Shown here: positions 1 through 9,167 of the stretch, piece by piece
Layout of the letters: every line of letters begins with the position of its first letter
Numbering within the stretch: the stretch's first letter is position 1
Assembly: GCA_900544115.1 (NCBI GenBank)
Contig: UQTW01000009.1
Span: 12,451-76,450 of the forward strand
Reading direction: 5' to 3'
DNA: 64,000 bases
Source of the DNA: an uncultured Collinsella sp.
GTDB taxonomy: Bacteria; Actinomycetota; Coriobacteriia; Coriobacteriales; Coriobacteriaceae
Translations under genes and position numbers: made by a program
The notes under the pieces: generated by a model
Told to the model about the DNA's origin: nothing
Database searches by the model: none
Seen by the model: the letters and a program-made list of their open reading frames with translations, nothing else

Positions 1-750
1 ATGCTCGGATGGCTCGCCTACCCCATCACCGTGATCTATCTGGTGGCATTCACCAACATCATTAACCTCATCGACGGCCTCGACGGCTTGGCCACGGGCA
101 TCTGCGGCATTGCGTCGTTCACCATGTTTTCGATGGCCGTTCTCTCGGGCCGCATCGACGCCGCCGCGCTCTCCATTGCGCTCTTTGGCGCCTGTCTGGC
201 CTTTTTGCGCTACAACTTCAACCCCGCAAGCATCTTCTTGGGCGACTCGGGGTCGCTGCTTCTGGGCTTTGCACTGGGCTCCATCTCGCTACTCAACGTG
301 AGCCGCACCGCCGCGCTCACCTCGCTTATCATCCCGCTCATCGTTGCCGGCGTGCCCATCATCGACACGTTTAGCGCCATCGTGCGCCGCAAGCGCGCCC
401 ACATTAGCATCGGGCAGGCCGACAAGGGCCACATCCACCACCGCCTGATCCAAGAGGGCTACAACCAAAAGCAGGCTGTGCTGCTCATCTATGCCTGGTG
501 CATTATGCTTTCGGCCGGCGCCGCCGCGATCAACCAGGTCGAGGTGCCCATGCGCGTGCTCATCTTTACCGTGCTCGCCATTGGCTCGGCGGCCTTTGCC
601 AAGCATCTACATCTGTTTGAGCCCGTGCTGCGCCACCATTACAACAAGCGCACGCACGAGGATGAGCTCGTCACCCCCGACGACCCCGCCTTTAAGCAGG
701 AGGAGCAGGCAGCCGAGGAACGTAAGGAAGAGCGCCACCACAAGCTCTAG
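1..750 (+). CDS. Undecaprenyl-phosphate sugar-1-phosphate transferase (WecA/TagO/MraY family), C-terminal part
   Basis: The protein would transfer a GlcNAc-1-phosphate-type group from a UDP-sugar to undecaprenyl phosphate at the inner face of the membrane, the first step of wall polymer or surface polysaccharide synthesis. Seen: the family motifs NLIDGLDGLATG (residues 22-33), FLGDSGS (79-85) and HIHHRL (144-149), with hydrophobic segments throughout and a charged tail of about 35 residues. An ATG sits at base 1, but family members are about 100 residues longer at the N-terminus, so the gene almost certainly begins before the window. WecA versus TagO substrate cannot be told from the fragment. 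MraY itself is less likely because of the HIHHRL form of the cytosolic loop and the absence of cell-division neighbours. Confidence 0.85.
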   Translation: MLGWLAYPITVIYLVAFTNIINLIDGLDGLATGICGIASFTMFSMAVLSGRIDAAALSIALFGACLAFLRYNFNPASIFLGDSGSLLLGFALGSISLLNVSRTAALTSLIIPLIVAGVPIIDTFSAIVRRKRAHISIGQADKGHIHHRLIQEGYNQKQAVLLIYAWCIMLSAGAAAINQVEVPMRVLIFTVLAIGSAAFAKHLHLFEPVLRHHYNKRTHEDELVTPDDPAFKQEEQAAEERKEERHHKL

Positions 751-909
751 GGTAAGCTGCCGAGAATGTGCCAAGGCATCGCTGACCAAGTGCAACTACA
801 TCGCATCAATCGCGTAAGCCACCCCTTGCCAGCCCCTCGCCTACTTACGCCCCGCCCCTCCAATAAACGCGTTATCATCTTGACCCATGAACATACGTTA
901 GGAGCAATC

Positions 910-1959
910 ATGCCAAACGAGAACAGCTACGAAGTCGCGCTGCAAAAGAGCAACGCCATTCGCGAGGGCCTGGCAAAAACGCCCGAGAAGTTCACCATGC
1001 TTACCGGCGACCGCCCCACCGGCCGCCTGCACCTGGGTCACTACTTCGGCACCCTCAAGGGCCGTGTGGAGCTGCAGAACATGGGTGCCAAGACCAACGT
1101 ACTCATCGCCGACTACCAGGTCATCACCGACCGCGACACGACCGAGCACATCCAGGACAACGTGTACAACATGGTCATGGACTACCTTGCCTGCGGCATC
1201 GACCCCGACAAGACCATGATCTACGCGCACTCCGCCGTGCCCGCCGCCAACCAGCTCATGCTGCCGTTCCTGTCGCTGGTGTCCGAGGCCGAGCTGGCGC
1301 GCAACCCCACGGTCAAGGCCGAGATGGAGGCCTCGGGCCACGAGCTCACCGGCCTTCTGCTCACCTATCCGGTGCATCAGGCCTGCGACATCCTGTTCTG
1401 CAAGGGCAATGTGGTGCCCGTCGGTCGCGACCAGCTGCCGCACATCGAGCTCACCCGCACCATCGCCCGCCGCTTTAACAACCGCTACGGCAAGGTGTTC
1501 CCCGAGGTCGACGCGCTGCTGTCCGAGACCCCGCTGCTGCCCGGCCTGGACGGTCGCAAGATGAGCAAGAGCTACGGCAACGCCATCAATATTTCGATGA
1601 CCGCCGAGGAGACGGCCAAACGCATCAAGAAGAGCCAGACCGACTCCGAGCGCATGATCACGTTCGATCCCGAGAACCGCCCCGGCGTGTCCGGCCTGCT
1701 TTCAACCGCCGCCATCTGCACTGGCCGTTCCGAGGTCGAGATTGCCGAGGAGATTGGCATGGGCGGCTCCGGCCAGCTCAAGAAGTACGTGACCGAGGCC
1801 GTCAACGAGTACTTCGCGCCGATCCGCGAGCGTCGTCAGCGCTACGAAAACGACCTGGACTATGTGAAGGACGTGCTGCACGAGGGCAACCGTCGCGCCA
1901 ACGAGATTGCCGAGCAGACCCTGGCCGAGGTTCAGGACGCCATGGGCATGGTGTACTAG
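910..1959 (+). CDS. trpS: Tryptophan--tRNA ligase
   Basis: Class I aminoacyl-tRNA synthetase charging tRNA-Trp in the cytoplasm. The 349-residue protein shows the HIGH-type signature as HLGH (41-44, in GRLHLGHYFGT) and KMSKS at 217-221, at the spacing expected for TrpRS, and the length is normal. The frame is open upstream of 910, but the start is placed there because TTAGGAG stands six bases before this ATG and the N-terminus then matches the family length. No T-box or trp leader is visible in the 160 bases upstream. The gene stands alone, with a long perfect hairpin 70 bases after its stop. Confidence 0.95.
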   Translation: MPNENSYEVALQKSNAIREGLAKTPEKFTMLTGDRPTGRLHLGHYFGTLKGRVELQNMGAKTNVLIADYQVITDRDTTEHIQDNVYNMVMDYLACGIDPDKTMIYAHSAVPAANQLMLPFLSLVSEAELARNPTVKAEMEASGHELTGLLLTYPVHQACDILFCKGNVVPVGRDQLPHIELTRTIARRFNNRYGKVFPEVDALLSETPLLPGLDGRKMSKSYGNAINISMTAEETAKRIKKSQTDSERMITFDPENRPGVSGLLSTAAICTGRSEVEIAEEIGMGGSGQLKKYVTEAVNEYFAPIRERRQRYENDLDYVKDVLHEGNRRANEIAEQTLAEVQDAMGMVY

Positions 1960-2030
1960 CGACATGCCCTGCGGTGCTGTCGCCAGGATTTGAACACATA
2001 AAGACGGTGAGGCTAAATCCTCCCCTAACA

Positions 2031-2072
2031 GGAACAGGCCCGCTGGCAGTCAGTTGCCAGCGGGCCTGTTCC
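2031..2072. repeat. Perfect 18-bp inverted repeat downstream of trpS
   Basis: Arms 2031-2048 and 2055-2072 are exact reverse complements around a 6-base loop. There is no T-run, so it may be a Rho-dependent or processing hairpin, or a REP-like unit, rather than a classic terminator. The rest of the 1960-2304 gap holds only a REP copy (2249-2289) and no gene I can support. Confidence 0.7.
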
Positions 2073-2248
2073 CGAAGTACACCGTTGAATCGCACAGAGG
2101 GGAGGAATGCGAATCAAACTCAACAGGGCAGGCTTTTTCATCGCCTATGGCCTGCTCCGTTGCTGAATACAATATAGTTCACCGTGGTTTACTTTGCTGC
2201 GACAAACCGCGCCGCCACACCTTCTCCATAAGTTAACTCAGGTAAACT

Positions 2249-2289
2249 AAAACCACCACAAAGGGAACAGGCACCTTTGTGGTGGTTTT
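2249..2289. repeat. REP-like palindrome, copy 1
   Basis: Arms AAAACCACCACAAAGG (2249-2264) and its reverse complement (2274-2289) with a 9-base loop gaacaggca. The same arms recur at 2655, 4234, 5190 and 37745, always between genes. The hairpin is followed by T residues on either strand, so each copy can also act as a bidirectional terminator. Confidence 0.85.
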
Positions 2290-2304
2290 GACACGAACGA
2301 GCCG

Positions 2305-2625
2305 CTAGAGCCCTCCTGGCCAGCGACAGACGGCCAAGTCGACGTGCATGTCGTCCTTAAATGCCACACCCTCCCCTAGCAAAAGCTCACGTTGAGCATC
2401 GGGGCCGCCAAACGCAAAGCCCTCGCAAATGCGGCCATCGGCAAACACCACACGATGGCAGGGAATCTGACCAGGGCGCGGATTGCTGTGCAGCGCATAG
2501 CCCACATAGCGCGCGCTTCGTGGACGACCGGCGAGCAACGCCACCTGACCATACGTGGCGACCATCCCCTCGGGAATCTGCTCGACCACCTCGTACACCC
2601 GCTCAAAAAAGCCCTCAGACGCCAT
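2305..2625 (-). CDS. MGMT-family protein (short methyltransferase / alkyltransferase-like)
   Basis: A 106-residue stand-alone copy of the DNA-binding/active-site domain of O6-alkylguanine-DNA alkyltransferase. The active-site motif PCHRV is intact (residues 55-59, Cys56), unlike alkyltransferase-like proteins, which usually have Trp there, so methyl transfer is possible. The N-terminal domain of Ogt/Ada is absent. The start at 2625 is chosen because GGAAGGGAG precedes it; the longer frame runs into REP copy 2 and is not credible. REP copies bracket the gene on both sides. Function in repair of alkylated guanine, or in flagging lesions for excision repair, is inferred from the family. Confidence 0.85.
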   Translation of the reverse strand: MASEGFFERVYEVVEQIPEGMVATYGQVALLAGRPRSARYVGYALHSNPRPGQIPCHRVVFADGRICEGFAFGGPDAQRELLLGEGVAFKDDMHVDLAVCRWPGGL

Positions 2626-2654
2626 TGCTCGCTCCCTTCCACCCGGAATAGCAT

Positions 2655-2693
2655 AAACCACCACAAAGGTGCCTGTCCCCTTTGTGGTGGTTT
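2655..2693. repeat. REP-like palindrome, copy 2
   Basis: Arms 2655-2669 and 2679-2693 match copy 1, with the loop in the opposite orientation (tgcctgtcc). It lies between the divergent or tandem ends of the MGMT-like and degV genes. Confidence 0.85.
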
Positions 2694-2704
2694 TGGCAGG
2701 TGGG

Positions 2705-3559
2705 CTAGTTAACGGGTTGGAAGAAGGCTACGGCTACGGCGCCGGGGCCTACATGGGTGCCGATGGTGGCGCCGATGGTGTGAACGGGCAGTTCGCCCTC
2801 GGTGTGGCCAGCCCACAGTGCCGCGCTGTCCTCGATATACTTCTTGAGCACCGCATCCGAAAGGCCCGTATAGCCGAGCGCCAGCGGCATGGAAAAGTCG
2901 ATGCCGCCCGCCTTTTCGACCTTCTGGTTGAGCAGGTTACGTCCGTTCTTGGAACCGCGCGCCTTGCCCAGCTGCACGATCAGACCGTCCTCGGCAGCCA
3001 CCACGGGCTTTACGTTGAGCAGCGTACCCACGGCACCGGCCGCAGCAGACAGGCGACCGCCGCGCACCAGGTACTCCAACGTCTCGAGCAGGCCGATGAC
3101 GACCACGCGGTCGCGCACGGCCTCGACAGCCGCCGCAACCTGAGCCGCGCCCTGGCCCTCGTCCACCAGGCGCAGCGCATACTCGACCAGCACGCGCTCG
3201 CCCAAGGTCACGTTATTGCTGTCCACGACGAACATGTCGCCGCCCGGCGCCTCGGCAAGTGCCGTACGAGCACTCTGGTTGGTGCCCGAGAGCTTGGCGC
3301 CCACGGTAATAATCACGGCCTCATCGCCGGCCTCACGCGCTTCGGCAATCGCCTGCGAAAAGGCGTACGGGTTGACCTGACCGGTCTTGGGCAGCTCATC
3401 GCGCTCCACAAGCATCTCGTAAAAGCGCTGGTGATCGATGTCGACGCCATCCATATACACATCGGTGCCAAAGGTGACGGACAGCGGCAGAACACGCAGA
3501 GCGGGGTGCTCCGCCGGCGACATATCGCTTGCGGAATCGGTAATAATGCGGACGGACAT
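2705..3559 (-). CDS. DegV family fatty-acid-binding protein
   Basis: DegV proteins (FakB type) bind a fatty acid and present it to the kinase FakA; the role of this copy is inferred from the family. The 284-residue protein begins SVRIITDSASDMSP, the usual DegV N-terminus, and carries the TxNPYAFSQ-type segment and the ALGYTG segment with family spacing. The start at 3559 has AAAGGA upstream; the frame extends 16 residues further but without a ribosome site. No fakA homologue is adjacent. The length is normal. Confidence 0.9.
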   Translation of the reverse strand: MSVRIITDSASDMSPAEHPALRVLPLSVTFGTDVYMDGVDIDHQRFYEMLVERDELPKTGQVNPYAFSQAIAEAREAGDEAVIITVGAKLSGTNQSARTALAEAPGGDMFVVDSNNVTLGERVLVEYALRLVDEGQGAAQVAAAVEAVRDRVVVIGLLETLEYLVRGGRLSAAAGAVGTLLNVKPVVAAEDGLIVQLGKARGSKNGRNLLNQKVEKAGGIDFSMPLALGYTGLSDAVLKKYIEDSAALWAGHTEGELPVHTIGATIGTHVGPGAVAVAFFQPVN

Positions 3560-3678
3560 AACGAATCCTTTCTTGCGCAGGTCTCGCGCAGGGAATTTTG
3601 ACAGCAATGTCCCGGCACGGCGTACGCGCTCAAACGGGACGATGCAGTTCTTGGCTGAAAGCTAGCGCCAGCGCGGCT

Positions 3679-4128
3679 CTAGATCTCGCGCAGGGTGTTG
3701 AGGATCGTGCGCAGCGATGCATACATCTGCTCGCGCTGCTCCACGCCCATGGCCTTGCCGGTGGTATCGAGCACCTCGCGAATGATGCGATCGGCCTCGC
3801 TCATGCTCTCGCCGCCCAGGGCAGTCAGGCGCACCGGAGCACGATACTTGACGGCCGCATCACCCGAGTCGTCAACCTCGACGTAGCCGCCCTCCTCCAG
3901 ATGTGCCAGTGTGCGCGAAACGGCGGCACGGGTAACGCCGGCCATGCGGGCGAGGTCGGCGCCAGTCAGGCCGTCCTTGCTGCGCTCAAGATAGTACAGG
4001 CACATAACGTCGGAGCCCTTGAGGCCCAGCCTTGCGCCTTCGGACGTCTTGATACGCTGGATCTCCTTGTAGAGCCCGCTGATCAGTCCGACAAAGTCCT
4101 CGAAACGTGTCTCGTCGTTCTGCTGCAT
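3679..4128 (-). CDS. MarR-family transcriptional regulator
   Basis: A 149-residue winged-helix protein. Residues around DLARMAGVTRAAVSRTLAHLEEGGYVE form the recognition helix and start of the wing, and DSGDAAVKYRAPVRLTALG fits the wing and following helix. The start is uncertain: the ATG at 4128 has AAAGGCGG nine bases upstream, and an alternative ATG lies at 4173. It is 119 bases upstream of degV on the same strand and could share its transcript. The ligand and targets cannot be read from sequence. Confidence 0.85.
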   Translation of the reverse strand: MQQNDETRFEDFVGLISGLYKEIQRIKTSEGARLGLKGSDVMCLYYLERSKDGLTGADLARMAGVTRAAVSRTLAHLEEGGYVEVDDSGDAAVKYRAPVRLTALGGESMSEADRIIREVLDTTGKAMGVEQREQMYASLRTILNTLREI

Positions 4129-4233
4129 GGGAGACGACCGCCTTTCGCTTGCATAATGCTTACGGGTAAACATCTTAGCCGCACAAGGTAACACCTGTAC
4201 CCAAATATACCATTTGTTAACCCATCAACATAA

Positions 4234-4272
4234 AAACCACCACAAAGGGGACAGGCACCTTTGTGGTGGTTT
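4234..4272. repeat. REP-like palindrome, copy 3
   Basis: Arms 4234-4248 and 4258-4272, in the gap between the B3/4 gene and the MarR gene. The loop ggacaggca is in the same orientation as in copy 1. Confidence 0.85.
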
Positions 4273-4301
4273 GGGGCATCGAGTTTGATCCGCAGACTTC
4301 G

Positions 4302-5021
4302 CTACAGCCCCACGCAAGGATTGTCGCGGGTCACAAGCGTTTTAACGACAACCGTCGCTCCCAGATAGCGCTCGAGCAGCTCGGCTAAGCGATCGATCGC
4401 GGCCTGGCAATCCCCCATCCGCTCGGGCTCCACGCACTCAATCGCCAGGAAAGCATCGGCCGAATCATCGGACAACGCCGTTCGAACGCCATCGCGCCAG
4501 TTCCAGCAGCGGCATACGGCGCCCGCATCATCGATGTAGGCGAGCTCGCCGGGAAGCGTCGGGTCATCTGTCTCCTCGCCAAGCGGCAGAAATGAATCGC
4601 CACCGTCGGTCACCTTCAGGCAAAGGTCTCCCTCAATCGCGTGCAAATCCTCGCCGCCTACGGGCAGCGCGTAGGACAGCGACACCGTGTTGTAGATGTC
4701 CACCGCGGGCGTAATGTGGCCCACCGGCTTGCCTTTGAGCACGCGCTTGAGCAGGTTCTCAATTGAGCAACGCGCGCCCTTCTTGGTCTTGAATAGGCGA
4801 TATGCCTCGCGCCATGCCTTAACCGGCGCATTCTCGCTGATGGTATCACTCGTCAGGTGACGCTCCGCATCGATATTGGCGCGGTCGAGCAACGCGGCAA
4901 TCGCATCAACGTCCTCTTGAGGAATCTGAGCCGCGGGCTTCATGCCCTTTACGACCACAACACCGACAGCCGCCTGCGGAAATAGCTCCCAAAACGAATC
5001 CTCGGCAATAAAGCCCTTCAT
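4302..5021 (-). CDS. B3/B4 tRNA-binding domain protein (PheRS beta editing-domain-like)
   Basis: A 239-residue stand-alone B3/4 domain, the fold that edits mischarged tRNA in phenylalanyl-tRNA synthetase. Supporting segments are WREAYRLFKTKKGARCSIE, VGHITPAVDIYNTVSLSYALPVGGED and the acidic LKVTDGGDSFLPLG. The start at 5021 follows AAGGGAG; the first nine residues of the longer frame are dropped. Solo B3/4 proteins are thought to hydrolyse mischarged aminoacyl-tRNA in trans, but the substrate is not known for this group. It stands alone between two REP copies. Confidence 0.8.
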   Translation of the reverse strand: MKGFIAEDSFWELFPQAAVGVVVVKGMKPAAQIPQEDVDAIAALLDRANIDAERHLTSDTISENAPVKAWREAYRLFKTKKGARCSIENLLKRVLKGKPVGHITPAVDIYNTVSLSYALPVGGEDLHAIEGDLCLKVTDGGDSFLPLGEETDDPTLPGELAYIDDAGAVCRCWNWRDGVRTALSDDSADAFLAIECVEPERMGDCQAAIDRLAELLERYLGATVVVKTLVTRDNPCVGL

Positions 5022-5060
5022 ACGTGCTCCCTTCACGATTCGCCCCACGCGAGCGTCTAA

Positions 5061-5121
5061 ACAAAAAGCGCTCTTACAGCGGCCACCTTCAAAGTCCTAC
5101 GGTGCCGCCACAAGAGCGCTT
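5061..5121 (-). terminator. Hairpin terminator after pckA
   Basis: Arms 5112-5121 and 5066-5075 (AAGCGCTCTT/AAGAGCGCTT) end in five U on the minus strand, downstream of pckA and just before the B3/4 gene. It could instead attenuate the B3/4 transcript. Confidence 0.6.
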
Positions 5122-5189
5122 ACGCTGCCCCCATCCGGAGAAGGGGGCAATATGTCAGGCGTATTGTAACCCGAGTCATCCGCGCGAGT

Positions 5190-5230
5190 AAAACCACCAC
5201 AAAGGTGCCTGTCCCCTTTATGGTGGTTTT
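5190..5230. repeat. REP-like palindrome, copy 4
   Basis: Arms 5190-5205 and 5215-5230; one mismatch (CCTTTATGG) relative to the other copies. It lies directly behind the pckA stop codon. Confidence 0.85.
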
Positions 5231-5245
5231 GGGTCTGAAGCAACG

Positions 5246-6916
5246 CTAGTGTCGGAATCCCAGCAGGCCGCGGCCGCGATGACGGGCGTCGGCGTGCACC
5301 TGAGCGTGCGGACCGGCGGCCTTCACGGACTCGGGCAGGTGCGAGTACTTCTTCTCGAAGTTCTCCTCGAACATCACGGCCAAGTTGTGCGCCGCCTCGT
5401 CGTAGCGCGCGGTGCTCTGCCAGTACTGGCGCGGCACCAGGATGCCGTCGGGCACGCCGTGGCACGTGGTGGGAATGTCGACGTTAAAGATATCGTCATG
5501 CACGAATTCGCTGTCCTCGATGGTACCGTCGAGGGCGCGGGCCACCAGGGCGCGCGTGTAGGCAAGCTCAATGCGATGGCCCACGCCGTAGCCGCCGCCG
5601 ATCCAGCCGGTGTTGACCAGATAGACGCGGGTGCGACCGTCGGCGATGCGCTCGCCGAGCATCTTAGCGTAGACCATGGGGTCGAGTGGCATAAACGGCT
5701 CGCCAAACAGCGAAGAGAACGTGGGCGTGGGCTCGGTGACGCCGACCTCGGTGCCGGGGATCTTGGCCGTAAAGCCCGTCACAAAGTGATACATGGCGGC
5801 GTCGGCCGTCAGGCGCGAGATGGGCGGCAGCACGCCAAAGGCATCGCAGGTCAGGAAGAGCACGACGCTTGGAGTGGTGCCCATGCCCTTGGTCCACGCG
5901 TTGGGGATATGCTCGACGGGGTAGGCCACGCGCGTGTTGTGCGTAATCGAGATGTCGTCGTAGTTGGGCTTGCGGTTCTCGTCGAGCACCACGTTTTCGC
6001 AGATCGCGCCAAAGCGGACGGCGTTGAAGATCTCAGGCTCGTGAAACGCGTCCAGGCCCTCGCATTTGGCGTAGCAGCCACCCTCGATGTTAAAGATGCC
6101 CATGTCAGACCAGCCGTGCTCGTCGTCGCCGATCAGCAGGCGCGTGGGATTGGCCGAAAGCGTGGTCTTGCCGGTGCCGGACAGGCCAAAGAACACGGCG
6201 GTCTCGTGCGTGACGGGATCCATACTGGCCGAGCAGTGCATGGGCAGCACGTCGTCCTCGACGGGCAGCAGGTAATTCATGACGCTGAAAATGGACTTTT
6301 TGATCTCGCCGGAGTAGCCGGTGCCGGCGACCAGAATCACGCGCTCCTGGAAGTTAATGACCACGGCGGCGCTGGAGTTGAGGCCCTTGATGGCGGGATC
6401 GCACTGGTAGCCCGGCGCGGCGAGCACACAGAAGTCCGGCTCGCCGGTGCGTGCGATTTCACGGGCAAGCGGGCGGGCGAGCATCTGCTTAATAAAGAGC
6501 GCCTGGCTGGCACGCTCGCAGGCGACAAGCAGACGACGCGTATGGTTGCGGTCGGCACCGGCCATACCGCGAGTGACGAACACGTCGCGCTCGTTGAGAT
6601 AGTCGACGATGCCGGCCTTGATGGCCTCGTAGCTCTCGACAGACAGCGGGCGGTTGACGGCACCCCAGGCAATCTTGTCGTGAACATCGGGGGTGTCAAC
6701 GATAAAGCGGTCATTAGGCGAGCGGCCAGTGCGCCCCCCCGTCTCGATCACCAGCGCGCCGTTGGAGGCCATACGACCTTCGTTGCGACGGATGGCGTGC
6801 TCGACGAGCTCGGCTGCCGGCAGGTCGACCAGCAGGCGGGGCTGGTTCTCGGCAGGATCTTCGACCAGCGTAATGCCAAAGTTGGACAGAACTTCTGCAG
6901 GGGTAATACCTGGCAT
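5246..6916 (-). CDS. pckA: Phosphoenolpyruvate carboxykinase (ATP)
   Basis: Interconverts oxaloacetate plus ATP with PEP, CO2 and ADP; in fermenting anaerobes it often works in the carboxylating direction. The 556-residue protein shows the P-loop FFGLSGTGKTTLSA and the metal/substrate segment GDDEHGWSDMGIFNIEGG of the ATP-dependent class. Start 6916 follows AAAGGAGG at ideal spacing; the frame extends 38 residues further upstream, but that part is promoter sequence. The length is slightly above the usual 530-540, with a basic His/Arg-rich tail. It is divergent from the flippase gene. Confidence 0.95.
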   Translation of the reverse strand: MPGITPAEVLSNFGITLVEDPAENQPRLLVDLPAAELVEHAIRRNEGRMASNGALVIETGGRTGRSPNDRFIVDTPDVHDKIAWGAVNRPLSVESYEAIKAGIVDYLNERDVFVTRGMAGADRNHTRRLLVACERASQALFIKQMLARPLAREIARTGEPDFCVLAAPGYQCDPAIKGLNSSAAVVINFQERVILVAGTGYSGEIKKSIFSVMNYLLPVEDDVLPMHCSASMDPVTHETAVFFGLSGTGKTTLSANPTRLLIGDDEHGWSDMGIFNIEGGCYAKCEGLDAFHEPEIFNAVRFGAICENVVLDENRKPNYDDISITHNTRVAYPVEHIPNAWTKGMGTTPSVVLFLTCDAFGVLPPISRLTADAAMYHFVTGFTAKIPGTEVGVTEPTPTFSSLFGEPFMPLDPMVYAKMLGERIADGRTRVYLVNTGWIGGGYGVGHRIELAYTRALVARALDGTIEDSEFVHDDIFNVDIPTTCHGVPDGILVPRQYWQSTARYDEAAHNLAVMFEENFEKKYSHLPESVKAAGPHAQVHADARHRGRGLLGFRH

Positions 6917-7107
6917 GGGGCCTCCTTTAAAAGCGCGACACGTGGACGAGGCGCGCACTTTACTCACGTAAAGCCCGTTGTACCCGATATGCAAAAACGT
7001 TTTTGCGGCAACGGCGAAGCGCCCGCCCAACGGTCAAAAATCGCACGCAAGCGGCCTAGTCGTTAGGGACACTCTTGAACAGGCAACAACCAAGGAGCGA
7101 CCCCGGA

Positions 7108-7166
7108 TGCCGGCACTTAGGGACGTTCCCAAAGTGCCGGCACATAAGGAACGTCCCCAAATGCCG
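7108..7166. repeat. Second dispersed repeat family (GGGACGTTCC type)
   Basis: TGCCGGCACTT and its reverse complement frame GGGACGTTCCC (7108-7142), and a second half-unit CGGCACATAAGGAACGTCCC follows (7138 on). A 29-base copy with three differences is at 47857-47885. The remainder of the 6917-7268 gap is the divergent promoter area of pckA and the flippase. Confidence 0.7.
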
Positions 7167-7268
7167 TCTACTGAATGGCGCCGCCGAAATTATCGAACAA
7201 CCTGTTCAAAAACACGAACGAACACCGTCGCGTCTATACTAGAGCGCAGCAATAGAAAGGACTCCGCT

Positions 7269-8852
7269 TTGAGCATCACGCCCATCGATAGCATTCGCCG
7301 CGCCATCGCCCGCCGCAATGGCGTCGCCGACCCCGCCGTAGCGGGCAGCGGCACCGCAAGGGCCCAGGGCGGACGCATCGAGAATGGCCTGTTCCCCGCC
7401 TCCCACACGGCCGAAGAGCTCGCGCGCATCCAGGAGCTGAGCCAGCGCAACGCCGGCGGCCCCGACAGCAGCCAGGCCACGCGCCGTCGCCGGCGCGAAC
7501 GCGATCGGGAGCCCGGCCCCGTCCGCCGCATGGTCAACGCTTGGTGGAACCGTCTGCTCGGTGCCGTCTACGGCGGCGGCTTCTCCATGCAGGAAGCGGA
7601 ATACGAGGAGCACGCCACCAGTCGCGACTATCTTTGGAACACCCTCGGCACCGCCGTGTGGGGCTTGGCATTTCCGCTGCTCACCATCGTGTCTACGCAG
7701 CTCGTGGGCGCCGAAGAAGCAGGCAAATTCTCCATCGCCTTTGTCACCGGCACGCTCATCATGATCGCGTGCAACTACGGCGTGCGCAATTTCCAGGTCT
7801 CGGACATCGACGAAAAGACGTCCTTTGCCTCCTACCAGCTCAACCGCTGGCTTTGTGGAGCGCTCGCCCTAGGCTGCGGCCTCATGTACAGCAGCGCCCG
7901 CGGCTATGACGCGCAGATGGCGACGATCGGCCTGGGCGTCTACCTGTATAAGGTCATCGACGGCGTCGCCGACGTGTACGAAGGCCGCCTGCAGCAGGCC
8001 GACAAACTCTACTTGGCTGGAATGAGCCAAACGCTACGCTCCGTCGGCGTCATCGCGGTCTTCAGCGTGGCGCTGTTCCTCACGCGCAGCATGCCCATCG
8101 CGGCCATGGCCATGGGCATCGCCGCGATCGCCTCGCTCGTGCTGGTCACCGCGCCGCTCGCCCTGCTCGAGACCGAAAAATCGCGCCGCGTGAGCCTTCG
8201 CGAGGTCGGCCACCTGTTTGTCCAGTGCGCTCCACTCTTTGGTGCACTGTTCTTGTTCAACCTTATCGAGAGCATGCCCAAGTTTGTGATGGAAGGCACG
8301 CTGGCATACAAATATCAGCTGTACTTTAATGCCCTGTTCTTTCCGGCGCAGGCTATTTTGCTGAGCATTGGATTTATCTATAAACCGCAGCTCCTGCGCT
8401 TGTCGAGCATTTGGGCTAATCCTCGCAAGCGTCGTCGCTTTGACCTGATTATTGTTGCCGTTATGGCGCTGATCGTGGTCATCACCGGCATGTGCGCCGC
8501 ATTTATGGCAGGTCCCGGTATTTCCCTCATGAGCTTTATGTACGGCCTCAGCTTTGAACGCTACCGTACGCTGGCGCTGCTGATGGTCGTCGCCGGCGGC
8601 GTCACCGCGGCCATCGACTTTATCTACGCCATCATCACGGTGCTGCGCCACGCTGGAGACGTCACCAAGATCTACCTGATCTGCTTCGCCGTAAGCGTGG
8701 TGCTGCCGGTGATCCTGATTAAGCTGCTGGGTCTGATGGGCGCCGTGGTGAGCTACCTAGCCATCATGGCCCTACTCCTGGTGCTGCTGATAATCGAGTA
8801 CGCCCACATCCGCCAACGCATCGAACGCGACCGCAACCCATACGGCGCCTAA
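7269..8852 (+). CDS. Polysaccharide/lipid flippase-like membrane protein (Wzx/MATE fold)
   Basis: A 527-residue integral membrane protein with about 12-14 hydrophobic segments starting near residue 125, after a basic Arg-rich cytosolic N-terminus. The layout, with an amphipathic first helix, paired helices and a QADKLYLAGMSQTLR-type loop, resembles oligosaccharide-lipid flippases. The start is a TTG at 7269 with AGAAAGGA in front; the upstream in-frame part runs through the 7108 repeat and is unlikely to be coding. A TATACT box precedes it. The substrate is unknown; the phosphosugar transferase at the window start would be a logical partner, but the two are 6.5 kb apart. Confidence 0.75.
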   Translation: MSITPIDSIRRAIARRNGVADPAVAGSGTARAQGGRIENGLFPASHTAEELARIQELSQRNAGGPDSSQATRRRRRERDREPGPVRRMVNAWWNRLLGAVYGGGFSMQEAEYEEHATSRDYLWNTLGTAVWGLAFPLLTIVSTQLVGAEEAGKFSIAFVTGTLIMIACNYGVRNFQVSDIDEKTSFASYQLNRWLCGALALGCGLMYSSARGYDAQMATIGLGVYLYKVIDGVADVYEGRLQQADKLYLAGMSQTLRSVGVIAVFSVALFLTRSMPIAAMAMGIAAIASLVLVTAPLALLETEKSRRVSLREVGHLFVQCAPLFGALFLFNLIESMPKFVMEGTLAYKYQLYFNALFFPAQAILLSIGFIYKPQLLRLSSIWANPRKRRRFDLIIVAVMALIVVITGMCAAFMAGPGISLMSFMYGLSFERYRTLALLMVVAGGVTAAIDFIYAIITVLRHAGDVTKIYLICFAVSVVLPVILIKLLGLMGAVVSYLAIMALLLVLLIIEYAHIRQRIERDRNPYGA

Positions 8853-8886
8853 TTAGCTGCCCCGGTCATCGGAATTTGCGATGGAA

Positions 8887-9060
8887 TCGCCCCGGCTGGG
8901 GTCTCGTTGAAGACAATATGCATCACGTAAAACTAAGTGAGTAGATTTTTACCGAATCCCCGACCATACCGACAGAGCACTAGTCTGTGACCTGCGGTTT
9001 TATTAAGGCAAATATGTTGGGTGCTCGGCATTTCCAAAAAAGCCCACTCACTTAGCCAGC
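8887..9060. mobile_element. MITE-like or structured-RNA element, copy A
   Basis: A conserved block with a GGGGTCTCGTTGAAGAC box, then inverted repeats at 8933-8950 and 9036-9055 (CTAAGTGAGT core), and inside them the conserved segment GTCTGTGACCTGCGG and an AGCAC/GTGCT pair. It is the partner of 11917-12096. Otherwise the 8853-9167 gap contains no supported gene. Confidence 0.65.
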
Positions 9061-9167
9061 GGGCAGCCAAATGATTTTAAAATCCCCGTCCCAGAGAAAT
9101 CAATTAGCGGGCAGAAGGGCAAAAGTGGTCAAAAAACCCTTCCCAAATTAGCTACCCCTTGCACCGA

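Noticed and set aside
1975..2030. tRNA-like T-arm (TTCAAAT) on the minus strand after trpS
   Set aside because: The flanking bases do not form a T-stem, acceptor stem or anticodon arm.
5249..7066. 605-residue open frame antisense to pckA
   Set aside because: It mirrors pckA codons, is His/Gly/Val-rich as antisense frames in GC-rich genes are, and has no family motif or ribosome site.
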